From positions 106,662-170,661 of the forward strand of contig NZ_RZYA01000018.1 of the NCBI RefSeq assembly GCF_004005495.1: DNA of 64,000 nucleotides, given 5' to 3'. Of the stretch, positions 8,854 to 16,860 are shown one piece after another. The position numbers were made by a program, and so were the translations under genes. The notes below the pieces were generated by a model. The model was not told where the DNA came from, did not search any database, and worked only from the letters and a program-made list of their open reading frames with translations. How positions within the stretch are numbered: the stretch's first letter is position 1; each line of letters starts with the position of its first letter. The DNA comes from Streptomyces antnestii. GTDB lineage: Bacteria; Actinomycetota; Actinomycetes; Streptomycetales; Streptomycetaceae.

Positions 8854-10239
8854 TTACGCCTCGGTGGTCTCCTCGGCCGCGCCGTCGACGACGGCCTCGA
8901 CCGTCTCCTCGGCGGCGGCAGCCTCTTCCTCGTCCTCGAGGTCGACGATCTCGCCGTTCGTGTCCTTGACCGTGGCGGCCTCGACGACGACCGCGAGGGC
9001 CTTTCCGCGGGCGACCTCGCCGACCAGCATCGGGACCTGGCCGCCTTCGACGACGGCCTGGGCGAACTGGTCGGGGGACATGCCGGAGGACTGCGCGCGC
9101 CGCATGAGGTGCTCGGTGAGCTCCTCCTGGTTGACGTTCAGCTTCTCCTTGTTGACGAGCTCGTCGAGCACGAACTGCGTCTTGATGCCCTTGACCGCGG
9201 CAGCCTCGGTCTCGGTGTCGAACTCCTCGCGGGACTTGCCCTGGATCTCCAGGTACTTGTCCAGGTCGAGGCCCATCTGGCCGAGCTGGTGGTGCTCGAG
9301 GTTGTGCGTGCGGGTCTGGATCTCGTCCGCGAGGAGCTTCTCGGGGACGGGGACCTCGACCAGCTCGAGCAGCTTCTCCAGGACACGCTCCTGGGCCTGC
9401 GTGGCCTGGTCGTACTGCTTCATGTTCTCGAGGCGCTTGCGGCTGTCGGCCTTCAGCTCGTCGAGGGTGTCGAACTCGGAGGCGAGCTGGGCGAACTCGT
9501 CGTCCAGGCCCGGGAGTTCACGGGCGGCGACCTGGGTGACCTTGACGGTGACCTCGGCCTCCTTGCCCTCGGCGGAGCCGCCCTTGAGCTCGGAGGTGAA
9601 GGTGGCCTCGCCACCGGCCTCCAGGCCCTTCACGGCCTCGTCGATGCCTTCGAGGAGCTCGCCGGAGCCGATCGTGTAGGAGACGCCGGAAGCGACGCCG
9701 TCCTCCAGGACCTCGCCGTCGACCTTGGCCTCGAGGTCGATCGTGACGACGTCGCCGTCCTGGGCGGCACGCTCGACCGGGGAGGTCGAGGCGAAGCGCT
9801 CACGGAGCTGCTCGACGGACTTGTCGACGTCCTCGTCGGAGACCTCGATGGCGTCGACCTCGACCTCGATGCCGGAGTAGTCCGGGATCTCGATGGTCGG
9901 GCGGACGTCGACCTCGGCGGTGAAGTTCAGCGTCTCGCCGTCCTTCAGCTCCGTGATGTCGACCTCGGGCTGGCCGAGCACGTTGAGCTCGGCCTCGTTG
10001 ACCGCTTCGGTGTAGAACTTCGGAAGCGCGTCGTTGACCGCCTCCTCCAGGACCGCACCGCGGCCGAAGCGCTGGTCGATGACGCGGGCCGGGATCTTGC
10101 CCTTGCGGAAGCCCTTCACCGTGACCTGCTGGTTGATCTTCTTGTACGCCGCGTCGAGGCTGTCCTTGAGCTCCTCGAAGGGCACCTCGATGCTGAGCCG
10201 AACCCGGGTCGGGTTCAGGGTCTCCACGGCGCTCTTCAC
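8854..10239 (-). CDS. tig: Trigger factor, ribosome-associated chaperone / prolyl isomerase
   Basis: Folding helper that binds the ribosomal exit tunnel. It begins MKSAVETLNPTRVRLSIEVPFEEL and has the ribosome-binding signature region around GFRKGKIPARVIDQRFG (residues ~45-61), a central FKBP-like domain (DGDVVTIDLEAKVDG onward, ~145-235) and a helical C-terminal domain ending in an acidic Glu/Ala-rich tail. At 461 residues it matches actinobacterial homologues. The GTG at 10239 has AAGGAG upstream. It lies upstream of clpP1P2 on the same strand, the usual tig-clpP-clpX order, but a terminator and repeat separate them. Confidence 0.98.
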   Translation of the reverse strand: MKSAVETLNPTRVRLSIEVPFEELKDSLDAAYKKINQQVTVKGFRKGKIPARVIDQRFGRGAVLEEAVNDALPKFYTEAVNEAELNVLGQPEVDITELKDGETLNFTAEVDVRPTIEIPDYSGIEVEVDAIEVSDEDVDKSVEQLRERFASTSPVERAAQDGDVVTIDLEAKVDGEVLEDGVASGVSYTIGSGELLEGIDEAVKGLEAGGEATFTSELKGGSAEGKEAEVTVKVTQVAARELPGLDDEFAQLASEFDTLDELKADSRKRLENMKQYDQATQAQERVLEKLLELVEVPVPEKLLADEIQTRTHNLEHHQLGQMGLDLDKYLEIQGKSREEFDTETEAAAVKGIKTQFVLDELVNKEKLNVNQEELTEHLMRRAQSSGMSPDQFAQAVVEGGQVPMLVGEVARGKALAVVVEAATVKDTNGEIVDLEDEEEAAAAEETVEAVVDGAAEETTEA

Positions 10240-10377
10240 GGTTCGGTCTCCTTGGGGGCTGACTTCTGGGTTCCTGCCCGGTTAAGAGACACACGGGCAC
10301 GCAGCTTGCATAGTAACGGCAAGCCGGAGCCGACCCACAACGCGATCTTGAGGAGAGGTTGACGGCTGTTGAGACGC

Positions 10378-10454
10378 TGGTCGGGGTGGCGGGATTTGAA
10401 CCCACGGCCTTCCGCTCCCAAAGCGGACGCGCTACCAAGCTGCGCCACACCCCG
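10378..10454 (-). tRNA. tRNA-Pro (TGG)
   Basis: Cloverleaf read on the minus strand: acceptor stem CGGGGTG paired with CACCCCG, D-loop with GGTAGCGCG, anticodon loop CTTTGGGAG giving TGG, T-loop GTTCAAATC, discriminator A, and an encoded CCA end (10378-10380). It lies upstream of tig on the same strand, and no integrase or att duplication is nearby. Confidence 0.97.
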
Positions 10455-10593
10455 TCGGTGCGAGACGTAGGGTACATGCACGCGGCCGGTGCGGCTCCCG
10501 CATTGCGAGCGGCGGAATGCGGTGTGCGGTGACGGCTTCCGACCCGCTACGATGCTTCCCGTTGCCGCGGTCACCGACCTGCGGCAGTGCTGT

Positions 10594-10664
10594 GCGGGCG
10601 TAGCTCAATGGTAGAGCCCTAGTCTTCCAAACTAGCTACGCGGGTTCGATTCCCGTCGCCCGCT
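10594..10664 (+). tRNA. tRNA-Gly (TCC)
   Basis: Acceptor stem GCGGGCG with CGCCCGC, D-loop TCAATGGTAGA, anticodon loop GTCTTCCAAAC giving TCC, and T-loop GTTCGATTC. CCA is not encoded. A strong Rho-independent terminator follows 6 nt later. Confidence 0.97.
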
Positions 10665-10670
10665 CTTGTG

Positions 10671-10712
10671 GCCCCGGGCCCGGTTCTCAGGAACCGGGCC
10701 CGGGGCTTTTTT
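10671..10712 (+). terminator. Intrinsic terminator of tRNA-Gly
   Basis: Perfect 16-bp stem (10671-10686 with 10691-10706), 4-nt loop, followed by six T residues: the only textbook hairpin-plus-T-tract in the window. Confidence 0.95.
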
Positions 10713-10764
10713 GCGTGCCTCGTGCGCCTCGCGCATCTCGTACGCCTCGTGCGCGGAGGTCCGG

Positions 10765-10968
10765 TCAGAAGCGGATCGAGTTGATCATGCCCGCTATCGA
10801 GTTCAAGAACCTCTGGATGTCGTTGGCCATTCCGGTCGAGGCGAGGAAGAACCCGAACAGGATCGCCACGATGGCAGGCCCTGCCTTGATCGACCCTCCC
10901 CGGATCAGCACCACGAGAATGATCGCCAACAGCAGTACCACTGACAGCGAAATGGCCACACTGATCAC
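10765..10968 (-). CDS. Small two-segment membrane protein
   Basis: A 67-residue protein with two hydrophobic segments, ISLSVVLLLAIILVVLI (about 6-22) and GPAIVAILFGFFLASTGM (about 30-47), separated by a short basic turn (RGGSIK). It ends in an amphipathic tail (DIQRFLNSIAGMINSIRF). No domain is recognised, but this pattern is frequent in streptomycete genomes and is likely real. The GTG at 10968 has a modest purine run upstream. It is monocistronic, converging on the tRNA-Gly terminator. Confidence 0.72.
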   Translation of the reverse strand: MISVAISLSVVLLLAIILVVLIRGGSIKAGPAIVAILFGFFLASTGMANDIQRFLNSIAGMINSIRF

Positions 10969-11449
10969 ACCCTAGGTCGGTCCGCTCTCCCGGCCCGGGG
11001 GTACGACCACGCACACCCCCGCCAGAACCATCGTGCCACCAACACGGCTTCCGTATGCGGCGGGTGACGCATCGTTCGGCCACCGGCGCGCGGGGGCGCG
11101 ACGGCCCGGCGCCCATGGGGCACATGATCAGCGCGCGTTCCGGGGGCAATTTCGCGGGATCCCGTGGCCGGTAATTCGGCCTGATCGTTTCCATGCACAC
11201 ACAGCATGTCCACATGACGGGCACGAGCGGGCCGGCATGCGTTGTTCGTCGTTAATTCGAATTGTCGCGGCGGACACATCCCGGCCGGTCGAGTGTGACC
11301 GATATGCACTATTTAATCGGAATGAAAGCGGTCATAACGGACTGATATGGATGCCTCCCGAAGTTGCGTCCGAAGGCCTGCGGAAACGTCGCGATCGCTA
11401 TGCCGACTTCTCCGAATCAGGGGTACTCGCGCGCTAAGGAGGATTTGGC
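10969..11449. other. Gene-free region with an AT-rich stretch
   Basis: Nearly 480 bp without a credible gene. The left part is ordinary GC-rich sequence, whereas about 11245-11350 is unusually AT-rich for this chromosome, with the palindrome aattcgaatt near 11258 and cactatttaatcgg further on. The stretch probably holds the promoter of the acyltransferase gene that follows. Confidence 0.6.
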
Positions 11450-12643
11450 GTGAGGGTTTTACGAAATACCGCGGGCGCCGCTAGGGTGCCTCAGATGTTC
11501 CGCGCTGCCCCCACCCGAGCCCCGCTCCCTGCGGCACAGAGGACCCCATCACACGAGCCACCGAACACGGCAGCCGCCTCCCCCACGCCGGCCGCCAAGC
11601 CCGCGAAACAGCGGGACGCGTTCTTCGACAACGCCAAGTACCTGGCCATCGTCTTTGTCGCGATGGGCCACTCCTGGGAACCGCTGACGGATCACAGCCG
11701 CGCCGCCGAGGCGCTCTATATGACCGTCTACACGTTCCACATGCCGGCGTTCATCATCATCTCCGGCTACTTCTCCCGCAGCTTCGACATGCGTCCGGAC
11801 CGGCTCCGGCGCCTGATCACCGGGGTGCTGGTCCCGTACGTGATCTTCGAGGTCGCGTACACCTTCTTCAAGCGCTGGGCGGACAACGATCCGACGCAGC
11901 CCATCAGCCTGCTCGACCCCTGGTACCTGACCTGGTTCCTGGTCGCCCTGTTCGTATGGCGGCTCACCACCCCGCTGTGGAAGATCATCCGCTGGCCGGT
12001 GCCGCTCGCGGTCGCCATCGCGGTACTCGCCTCCGTCTCCCCCGACATCGGTGACGACCTCGACCTCCAGCGCGTCCTGCAGTTCCTCCCCTTCTTCGTA
12101 CTCGGCCTGTTCCTGAAGCCCGAGCACTTCCAGCTGGTGCGCCGGCGCGAGGTGCGGATCCTGTCCGTGCCGGTCTTCGCGGCGGCGGTGGTGCTCGCGT
12201 ACTGGGCCGCTCCGCGGATGACGTCGGCGTGGTTCTACCACCGCGACAGCGCGCAGGAGCTGGGCGCGCCGTGGTGGGCGGGCGTCGTGATGACGCTCGC
12301 GCTGTTCGGCTGCTCGGTCGTCCTCACGGCGTGCTTCTTCGCCTGGGTGCCGCGCCGGAAGATGTGGTTCACCGTCCTTGGCGCGGGGACGCTGTACGGC
12401 TACCTGCTGCACGGCTTCATCGCCAAGGGCTCCCGTTTCTGGGGCTGGTTCGACGACTACGCCTGGCTGCACAAGCCGCTGGGCGAGGTGTTCGTGACGG
12501 TCGTCGCGGCGACCGTCGTGACGGCGCTGTGCACGCCGCCGGTGCAGCGGATGTTCCGCTTCGCCATGGAGCCCAAGATGGAATGGGCGTTCAAGAAGGA
12601 CGCGGCCCAGCTGGCGCGCGACCGCGGACGCGCCAAGGCCTAG
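11450..12643 (+). CDS. Acyltransferase 3 family membrane protein
   Basis: Integral membrane O-acyltransferase of the acyltransferase-3 family (fucose/sugar O-acetylase-like), predicted to acylate a cell-surface or secreted sugar. After a ~50-residue Pro/Ala-rich head comes DNAKYLAIVFVAMGHSW, the opening motif with the family's essential histidine, then about ten membrane segments through residue ~365 and a basic cytoplasmic tail. The GTG at 11450 is fixed by a near-consensus AAGGAGG 8-9 nt upstream. No glycosyltransferase or biosynthetic cluster is adjacent, so the substrate cannot be inferred. Confidence 0.88.
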   Translation: MRVLRNTAGAARVPQMFRAAPTRAPLPAAQRTPSHEPPNTAAASPTPAAKPAKQRDAFFDNAKYLAIVFVAMGHSWEPLTDHSRAAEALYMTVYTFHMPAFIIISGYFSRSFDMRPDRLRRLITGVLVPYVIFEVAYTFFKRWADNDPTQPISLLDPWYLTWFLVALFVWRLTTPLWKIIRWPVPLAVAIAVLASVSPDIGDDLDLQRVLQFLPFFVLGLFLKPEHFQLVRRREVRILSVPVFAAAVVLAYWAAPRMTSAWFYHRDSAQELGAPWWAGVVMTLALFGCSVVLTACFFAWVPRRKMWFTVLGAGTLYGYLLHGFIAKGSRFWGWFDDYAWLHKPLGEVFVTVVAATVVTALCTPPVQRMFRFAMEPKMEWAFKKDAAQLARDRGRAKA

Positions 12644-12654
12644 GTTTACGACAA

Positions 12655-13101
12655 CTACGGCTGGGCGCGCAGGCCCAGGAGTGCCCGCATCGTCGCGTAC
12701 TTCTGGGTCAGGCGCTCCCGCGTCGGCGGGTCCAGTGCCGCGAGGCGGGCCGGGTCCGCGTTGTGGGCCAGGTCCGACTCCTTGACCAGGAGCGCGCCCG
12801 GAGTGGCCAGAATTCGCTCCGCGTACGCCTCCTGAGGTTCGCCGGCGCGCTTGGTGAGGGCGAGGACGACGGCCTTGGTGCGGTCGGTGAGGGCGGCGGT
12901 GTCGAGCCAGTCCCGCGAGAGCGCGTCGTCCTCGACCGCGTCGTGCAGCCAGGCCGCCGCGATCTGCTCGTCGTCGCCGCCCCGGGCACGTACCCCTTCG
13001 GCGACCGCCTCCAGGTGTTCCGTGTAGGGGCGTCCGGCCTTGTCGGTCTGGGCGGCGTGGGCCCGGCGTGCCAGGGCCTCCACCTCGGCGAGGGTCAGCA
13101 T
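12655..13101 (-). CDS. HD-domain phosphohydrolase, small
   Basis: A 148-residue HD-superfamily protein resembling the hydrolase half of (p)ppGpp enzymes. YTEHLEAV and AAWLHDAVEDD (His53-Asp54) provide the metal-binding His and His-Asp motifs, and ESDLAHNAD adds a later metal ligand. It is too short to contain a synthetase domain, so a stand-alone nucleotide hydrolase is likely; the substrate is unknown. The start at 13101 (MLTLAEVEAL) is chosen because the upstream extension runs into the palindromic repeat at 13149-13342 and has no similarity to the family. It converges with the acyltransferase gene. Confidence 0.83.
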   Translation of the reverse strand: MLTLAEVEALARRAHAAQTDKAGRPYTEHLEAVAEGVRARGGDDEQIAAAWLHDAVEDDALSRDWLDTAALTDRTKAVVLALTKRAGEPQEAYAERILATPGALLVKESDLAHNADPARLAALDPPTRERLTQKYATMRALLGLRAQP

Positions 13102-13148
13102 GTCGCCGACCCTATGTCTCGCGCGGGCTGGCCCGTCGGGGAGTTTCA

Positions 13149-13342
13149 GGGTGCGGCTTCGTCGCGGGGTGCGGCTCCGGTGGGGGCTGGTCGCGCAGTT
13201 CCCCGCGCCCCTTGAGATGCGCACTGCGTGCGCCATCTCATCGGGGCAATGCTGCGCGCAGCGCATGCATTTCAGGGGCGCGGGGCTGTGTCATCAGCGA
13301 CTCCGCCGCGTGGGCGCGACCAGCCACGACGAAGCCGCACCC
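13149..13342. repeat. Dispersed palindromic repeat, copy B
   Basis: A 194-bp nested palindrome between two minus-strand genes. The outer 16-mers (13149-13164 and 13327-13342) pair perfectly, and ggctggtcgcgc pairs with gcgcgaccagcc further in. Inner arms ccccgcgcccct and aggggcgcgggg pair again. It shares both modules with copy A at 8645-8783, in the opposite order. No coding content. Confidence 0.85.
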
Positions 13343-13363
13343 GGCAACGAACCCGCAGCCCCC

Positions 13364-14512
13364 TCACGCCTCCCGGCATATGAGGAGCAGCGCCCTGTCG
13401 TCGTTGACGTCCTTGGCCACCGCCTCGATGAGGTGCCAGGCCGCGCCGTGGAAGCCGCCGGAGACATAGCGGTCCGCCTCGCCGGTGAGGCGGTCGATGC
13501 CCTCGGCGATGTCCCGGTCGGACGTCTCGACGAGGCCGTCCGTGAAGAGCATCAGCACGTCGCCGGGGCGCAGCGAGCCCTTGATGGGGTCGAACTGGGC
13601 ACCGTCGTACACGCCGAGGAGCGGGCCCTCGGCGGCCTTCTCCTCCCAGCGCCCGCTGCCCGCGCTGAGCTGGAGGCCCGGCGGGTGCCCCGCGGAGAAG
13701 AGTTCGTAGTCGCCCGACTCCAGGTCGAGGACCAGGTGGATGGAGGTCGCGAAGCCCTCGTCCCAGTCCTGGCGGAGCAGATACGCGTTCGCGGCGGGCA
13801 GGAAGGCGTGCGGCGGGAGCGAGCCGAGCAGGCCGCCGAAGGCGCCGGACAGGAGCAGGGCCCGTGAGCCCGCGTCCATGCCCTTGCCCGAGACGTCCGT
13901 GAGGACCGCCTCCAGGGTCCGGCCGCCGTTCGTGCGGGCCGCGACCACGAAGTCACCGGAGAAGGACTGGCCGCCGGCCGGCCGCAGCGCCATCTCGCGG
14001 TGCCAGCCCTCGGGCAGCTGCGGCAGCTTGCTCTGGACGCGGATGCGTTCGCGCAGGTCGAACAGCATGGTGCCACCGCGCCGCCAGGGCACGCCGACGC
14101 GGCTGCGGAACTGGGCGATGAGCAGGCCGAAGAAGCCGCAGGCGGCCACGACGAGGACGGTGCCGGGGGTGACCCGGGCCGCGCCCTCCGCGTAGGGGCC
14201 GAGCTTGGCCGATTCCACGATCATCGCGGCCGCGGCGGCCGCGTACAGGCCGAGGAGGCTGGCCGGGCGGAGCACCAGGCCGCCCGCCACGATCGGCAGG
14301 ACGAGCGCCGTCGGGGAGCACCACACCGGGTCGACGAGGGTTCCGAGGGTGATGACCGGGACGGTGAGGAGCAGTCCCACGAGCGCGACCCAGTCGGAGC
14401 CCTCGCCGCGGAAGTAGTCGACACCCGACTTGCGCAGCGCGATGCGGGCCCGGTGCAGTCTCATCTTCATCCGGGCCGGAAACGTCTCGGCTTGCGCGCG
14501 TCGTCCTGCCAT
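13364..14512 (-). CDS. Membrane-bound SpoIIE/PP2C-type serine phosphatase
   Basis: Protein phosphatase probably acting on an anti-anti-sigma factor or similar phosphoprotein. The N-terminal ~135 residues contain about four membrane segments (from WVALVGLLLTVPVITLG to VVAACGFFGLLIA). The PP2C domain follows, with SGDFVVAA, VLTDVSGKGMDAG, MLFTDGLVE and DDRALLLI as the aspartate-bearing metal motifs. There is no PAS or GAF sensor domain, so any sensing would be by the membrane part. Length is 382 residues and the start is ATG at 14512. No partner anti-sigma gene adjoins it. Confidence 0.92.
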   Translation of the reverse strand: MAGRRAQAETFPARMKMRLHRARIALRKSGVDYFRGEGSDWVALVGLLLTVPVITLGTLVDPVWCSPTALVLPIVAGGLVLRPASLLGLYAAAAAAMIVESAKLGPYAEGAARVTPGTVLVVAACGFFGLLIAQFRSRVGVPWRRGGTMLFDLRERIRVQSKLPQLPEGWHREMALRPAGGQSFSGDFVVAARTNGGRTLEAVLTDVSGKGMDAGSRALLLSGAFGGLLGSLPPHAFLPAANAYLLRQDWDEGFATSIHLVLDLESGDYELFSAGHPPGLQLSAGSGRWEEKAAEGPLLGVYDGAQFDPIKGSLRPGDVLMLFTDGLVETSDRDIAEGIDRLTGEADRYVSGGFHGAAWHLIEAVAKDVNDDRALLLICREA

Positions 14513-14660
14513 TGCTCGTGGACCCTATCCATCGGGCCACGGGCTTCGCACGGGAGGTCCCACTTGTCCCTCTTCCCGGGCCTCTTGGGGTGGCCGAAGG
14601 GGGCCGCACGGCGGGGAAAATCTCTCGCTTCGTCCGCGGTGTCCTGGTAGGGATGGGCTT

Positions 14661-15890
14661 ATGACGACGGACGTACGCGTGCTGCGCCGGGACGACTGGA
14701 ACGAGTGGTACGGGAAGCTGGAGCTGGCCTTCGGAGGCATCCCCGAAGCCCCCGAGGCGCGCGCACTCTATGAAGACCTCACGGAGTTCGACCGGTCGAT
14801 CGGCACGTGGGACGGCGACCGGTGCGTGGGGACCGCGGGGGCGTTCACGTTCCGGGTGACGGTGCCCGGCGGCGCGCAGGTACCGGCGGCGGGCGTCACG
14901 ATGGTCAGCGTCGCGGCGACGGACCGGCGGCGCGGTGTGCTGACGTCGATGATGCGGCGCCAGCTCGACGACGTACGGTCCTGGGGCGAGCCTCTGGCCG
15001 TGCTCACCGCGTCCGAGCCCGCCATCTACGGGCGCTTCGGGTACGGGATCGCGACCCGCCAGGCCTCCGTCGAGATCGACTCGACGCGCGTGCGGATCGA
15101 CGCGCCGGCCGGCACGGACGACGTACGGCTGCGGTTCGCCGGCGTCGCGGAGGCCGCCGCCGAGTGCGAGGCCGTGTACGTACGGACGATCGGGTCCCGG
15201 CCCGGCATGCTCGCCCGCAGGCCCGGCTGGGAGCGCCTTCCGCTGCTCGACCCGCCGCAGGAGCGGGAGGGCGCGTCGCCGATGCAGTGCGTGCTGGCCG
15301 AGCGGGACGGGGAGACGGTCGGCTACGTCCGCTTCCACAACAAGCCGGAGTGGGACGCGGCGGGCCCCAAGGGCCGGATCACGCTGCGGCACATCGACGC
15401 GCTCGACCCGGCGGCGTACGCGGCGCTGTGGCGCTTCCTCCTCGGCATCGACCTGACGTCGGCCGTGCACGCGCGCAACCGGCCCGTCGACGACCCGTTG
15501 TTCTCCCTCGTCAGCGACATCCGGCGGTGCCGGGTGGGCGTGCGGGACTCGATGCACGTACGGCTCGTGGACGTGGGCGCTGCGCTTGAGGCCCGTACGT
15601 ATCAGGTGCCCGTGGACGTCGTGTTCGACGTCGAGGACGACTTCTGTCCCTGGAACGCGGGGCGTTGGCGGCTGACCGGGGACGCGAAGGGAGCGTCCTG
15701 CAAGCGGACCGGGGACGAGCCCGATCTCGCCCTGTCCGTACGGGAGTTGGGCGCCGCCTACCTCGGTGACACGTCCCTGGCGGCGCTCGCGCGCGCCGGG
15801 CGGGTACGGGAGCTGCGGCCGGGCGCGGTCGACGAGGCGGCGCTCGCGTTCGGGTCGACCGTGGCGCCGTGGCTGCCGCACGGGTTCTGA
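14661..15890 (+). CDS. Eis-like GNAT N-acetyltransferase
   Basis: Related to mycobacterial Eis (enhanced intracellular survival), which acetylates amines such as aminoglycosides and protein lysines. The 409 residues show an N-terminal GNAT fold with the acetyl-CoA loop VSVAATDRRRGVLTSMM (about 83-99) and AIYGRFGYG (121-129), which carries the family's catalytic tyrosine. A second GNAT-like fold and a C-terminal SCP2-like domain follow. The chain ends ...PHGF, matching the C-terminal Phe whose carboxylate acts in catalysis in Eis. ATG 14661 has GGGATGG upstream. The native substrate is unknown. Confidence 0.93.
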   Translation: MTTDVRVLRRDDWNEWYGKLELAFGGIPEAPEARALYEDLTEFDRSIGTWDGDRCVGTAGAFTFRVTVPGGAQVPAAGVTMVSVAATDRRRGVLTSMMRRQLDDVRSWGEPLAVLTASEPAIYGRFGYGIATRQASVEIDSTRVRIDAPAGTDDVRLRFAGVAEAAAECEAVYVRTIGSRPGMLARRPGWERLPLLDPPQEREGASPMQCVLAERDGETVGYVRFHNKPEWDAAGPKGRITLRHIDALDPAAYAALWRFLLGIDLTSAVHARNRPVDDPLFSLVSDIRRCRVGVRDSMHVRLVDVGAALEARTYQVPVDVVFDVEDDFCPWNAGRWRLTGDAKGASCKRTGDEPDLALSVRELGAAYLGDTSLAALARAGRVRELRPGAVDEAALAFGSTVAPWLPHGF

Positions 15891-15903
15891 GCCGGCGGGC
15901 CGG

Positions 15904-16716
15904 TCAGCGCGCGGGCTGGCACCTCGGGCACCAGAACAGGTTGCGGGCCGCGAGGGCCGCGGTGCGGATCTCGGTGCCGCAGAGGTGGCAGGGCATCGTG
16001 GCCCGGCGATAGACGTACACCTCGCCGCCGTGGTCGTCGACGCGCGGCGGGCGGCCCATCGCCTCGGGGGTGTGCTCGGGGCGGACGGTGTCGATGCGGT
16101 TGTGGCGGACGCCCTCGCGCATCAGCGCGACCAGGTCGGTCCAGATCGCCGTCCACTCGGCGGGGGTGACGGCCCTGCCGGGGGTGTACGGGTCGATGCC
16201 GTGGCGGAAGAGGACCTCGGCGCGGTAGACGTTGCCGACGCCCGCGATGACCTTCTGGTCCATGAGGAGCGCGGCGACGGTGGTGCGACTGCGGGAGACG
16301 CGGGCGTATGCCCTGGCCGGGTCGTCGGCGGGGCGCAGGGGGTCGGGGCCGAGGCGGTCGTGTATCGCCTGCTTCTCGGCGTCCGTGATCAACGCGCAGG
16401 TCGTGGGGCCGCGCAGGTCCGAGTAGTGGGTGTCGCTCAGGAGGCGGAGGCGGACGGTGTCCGTGGGGGGTGGGGCGGGGGTCTCTCCGAGGGTGTACTT
16501 GCCGAAGAGGCCGAGGTGGATGTGGATCCAGCCGGTTTCTGCGAAGCCCAGGAAGAGGTGTTTGCCGTGGGCTTCCGTGGTGTCCAGGACCTGGCCGTCC
16601 AGGAGGGCGGCGCTGTCCGAGAACTTGCCCTGCGGGCTCTTCACCGTCACCGGGTGGCCTGTGAAGCGGGTGCCGTGGTCTTGGGCCAGGCGGTGGATTG
16701 TGTGGCCCTCGGGCAC
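15904..16716 (-). CDS. Formamidopyrimidine-DNA glycosylase / endonuclease VIII (Nei2-type)
   Basis: Base-excision repair glycosylase removing oxidised bases. The mature N-terminus PEGHT (Pro2 nucleophile, Glu3) with PEGH rather than PELP marks the actinobacterial Nei branch. The helix-two-turn-helix segment QKVIAGVGNVYRAEVLF is at about 158-174, and the C-terminal zinc finger CHLCGT...FWCPRC has two CxxC pairs. At 270 residues it is complete. Its 13-nt gap to the acetyltransferase gene is convergent. The upstream region carries an unusual G-rich run (16747-16771). Confidence 0.93.
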   Translation of the reverse strand: MPEGHTIHRLAQDHGTRFTGHPVTVKSPQGKFSDSAALLDGQVLDTTEAHGKHLFLGFAETGWIHIHLGLFGKYTLGETPAPPPTDTVRLRLLSDTHYSDLRGPTTCALITDAEKQAIHDRLGPDPLRPADDPARAYARVSRSRTTVAALLMDQKVIAGVGNVYRAEVLFRHGIDPYTPGRAVTPAEWTAIWTDLVALMREGVRHNRIDTVRPEHTPEAMGRPPRVDDHGGEVYVYRRATMPCHLCGTEIRTAALAARNLFWCPRCQPAR

Positions 16717-16746
16717 GGGTTCTTTTTCTCCTGGATCTTCGGGTGC

Positions 16747-16771
16747 GGGTGGGTGGGGGCGGGGGTGGGGG
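16747..16771 (+). other. G-quadruplex-capable tract upstream of nei
   Basis: Five G-runs (3, 3, 5, 5 and 5) separated by single bases, about 30-55 nt upstream of the glycosylase start and on the strand opposite its mRNA. A C-rich run follows at 16779-16799, so a hairpin is an alternative. Confidence 0.7.
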
Positions 16772-16803
16772 TTTTACTCCCCCAGCCCGCCCCTTCCCGA
16801 AAG

Positions 16804-16850
16804 ACCGGGGCTCTGCCCCGGACCCCGCTCCTCAAACGCCGGAGGGGCTG
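16804..16850 (-). repeat. Dispersed Streptomyces-type intergenic repeat after rpiB
   Basis: Contains the 7-bp hairpin ccggggc-tct-gccccgg and the adjoining block ctcctcaaacgccggagg. I recognise closely similar units from many Streptomyces intergenic regions. It begins just beyond the rpiB stop and may act as its terminator. Confidence 0.7.
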
Positions 16851-16860
16851 AAAGCAGGGG

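Noticed and set aside
10378..10664. tRNA genes as phage attachment sites
   Set aside because: No integrase gene, no direct duplication of a tRNA 3' end and no composition change on either side.
12102..12230. Insertion sequence or transposase gene
   Set aside because: No DDE or serine recombinase motif anywhere in the frames; only the non-coding mini-element near malQ has transposon ends.
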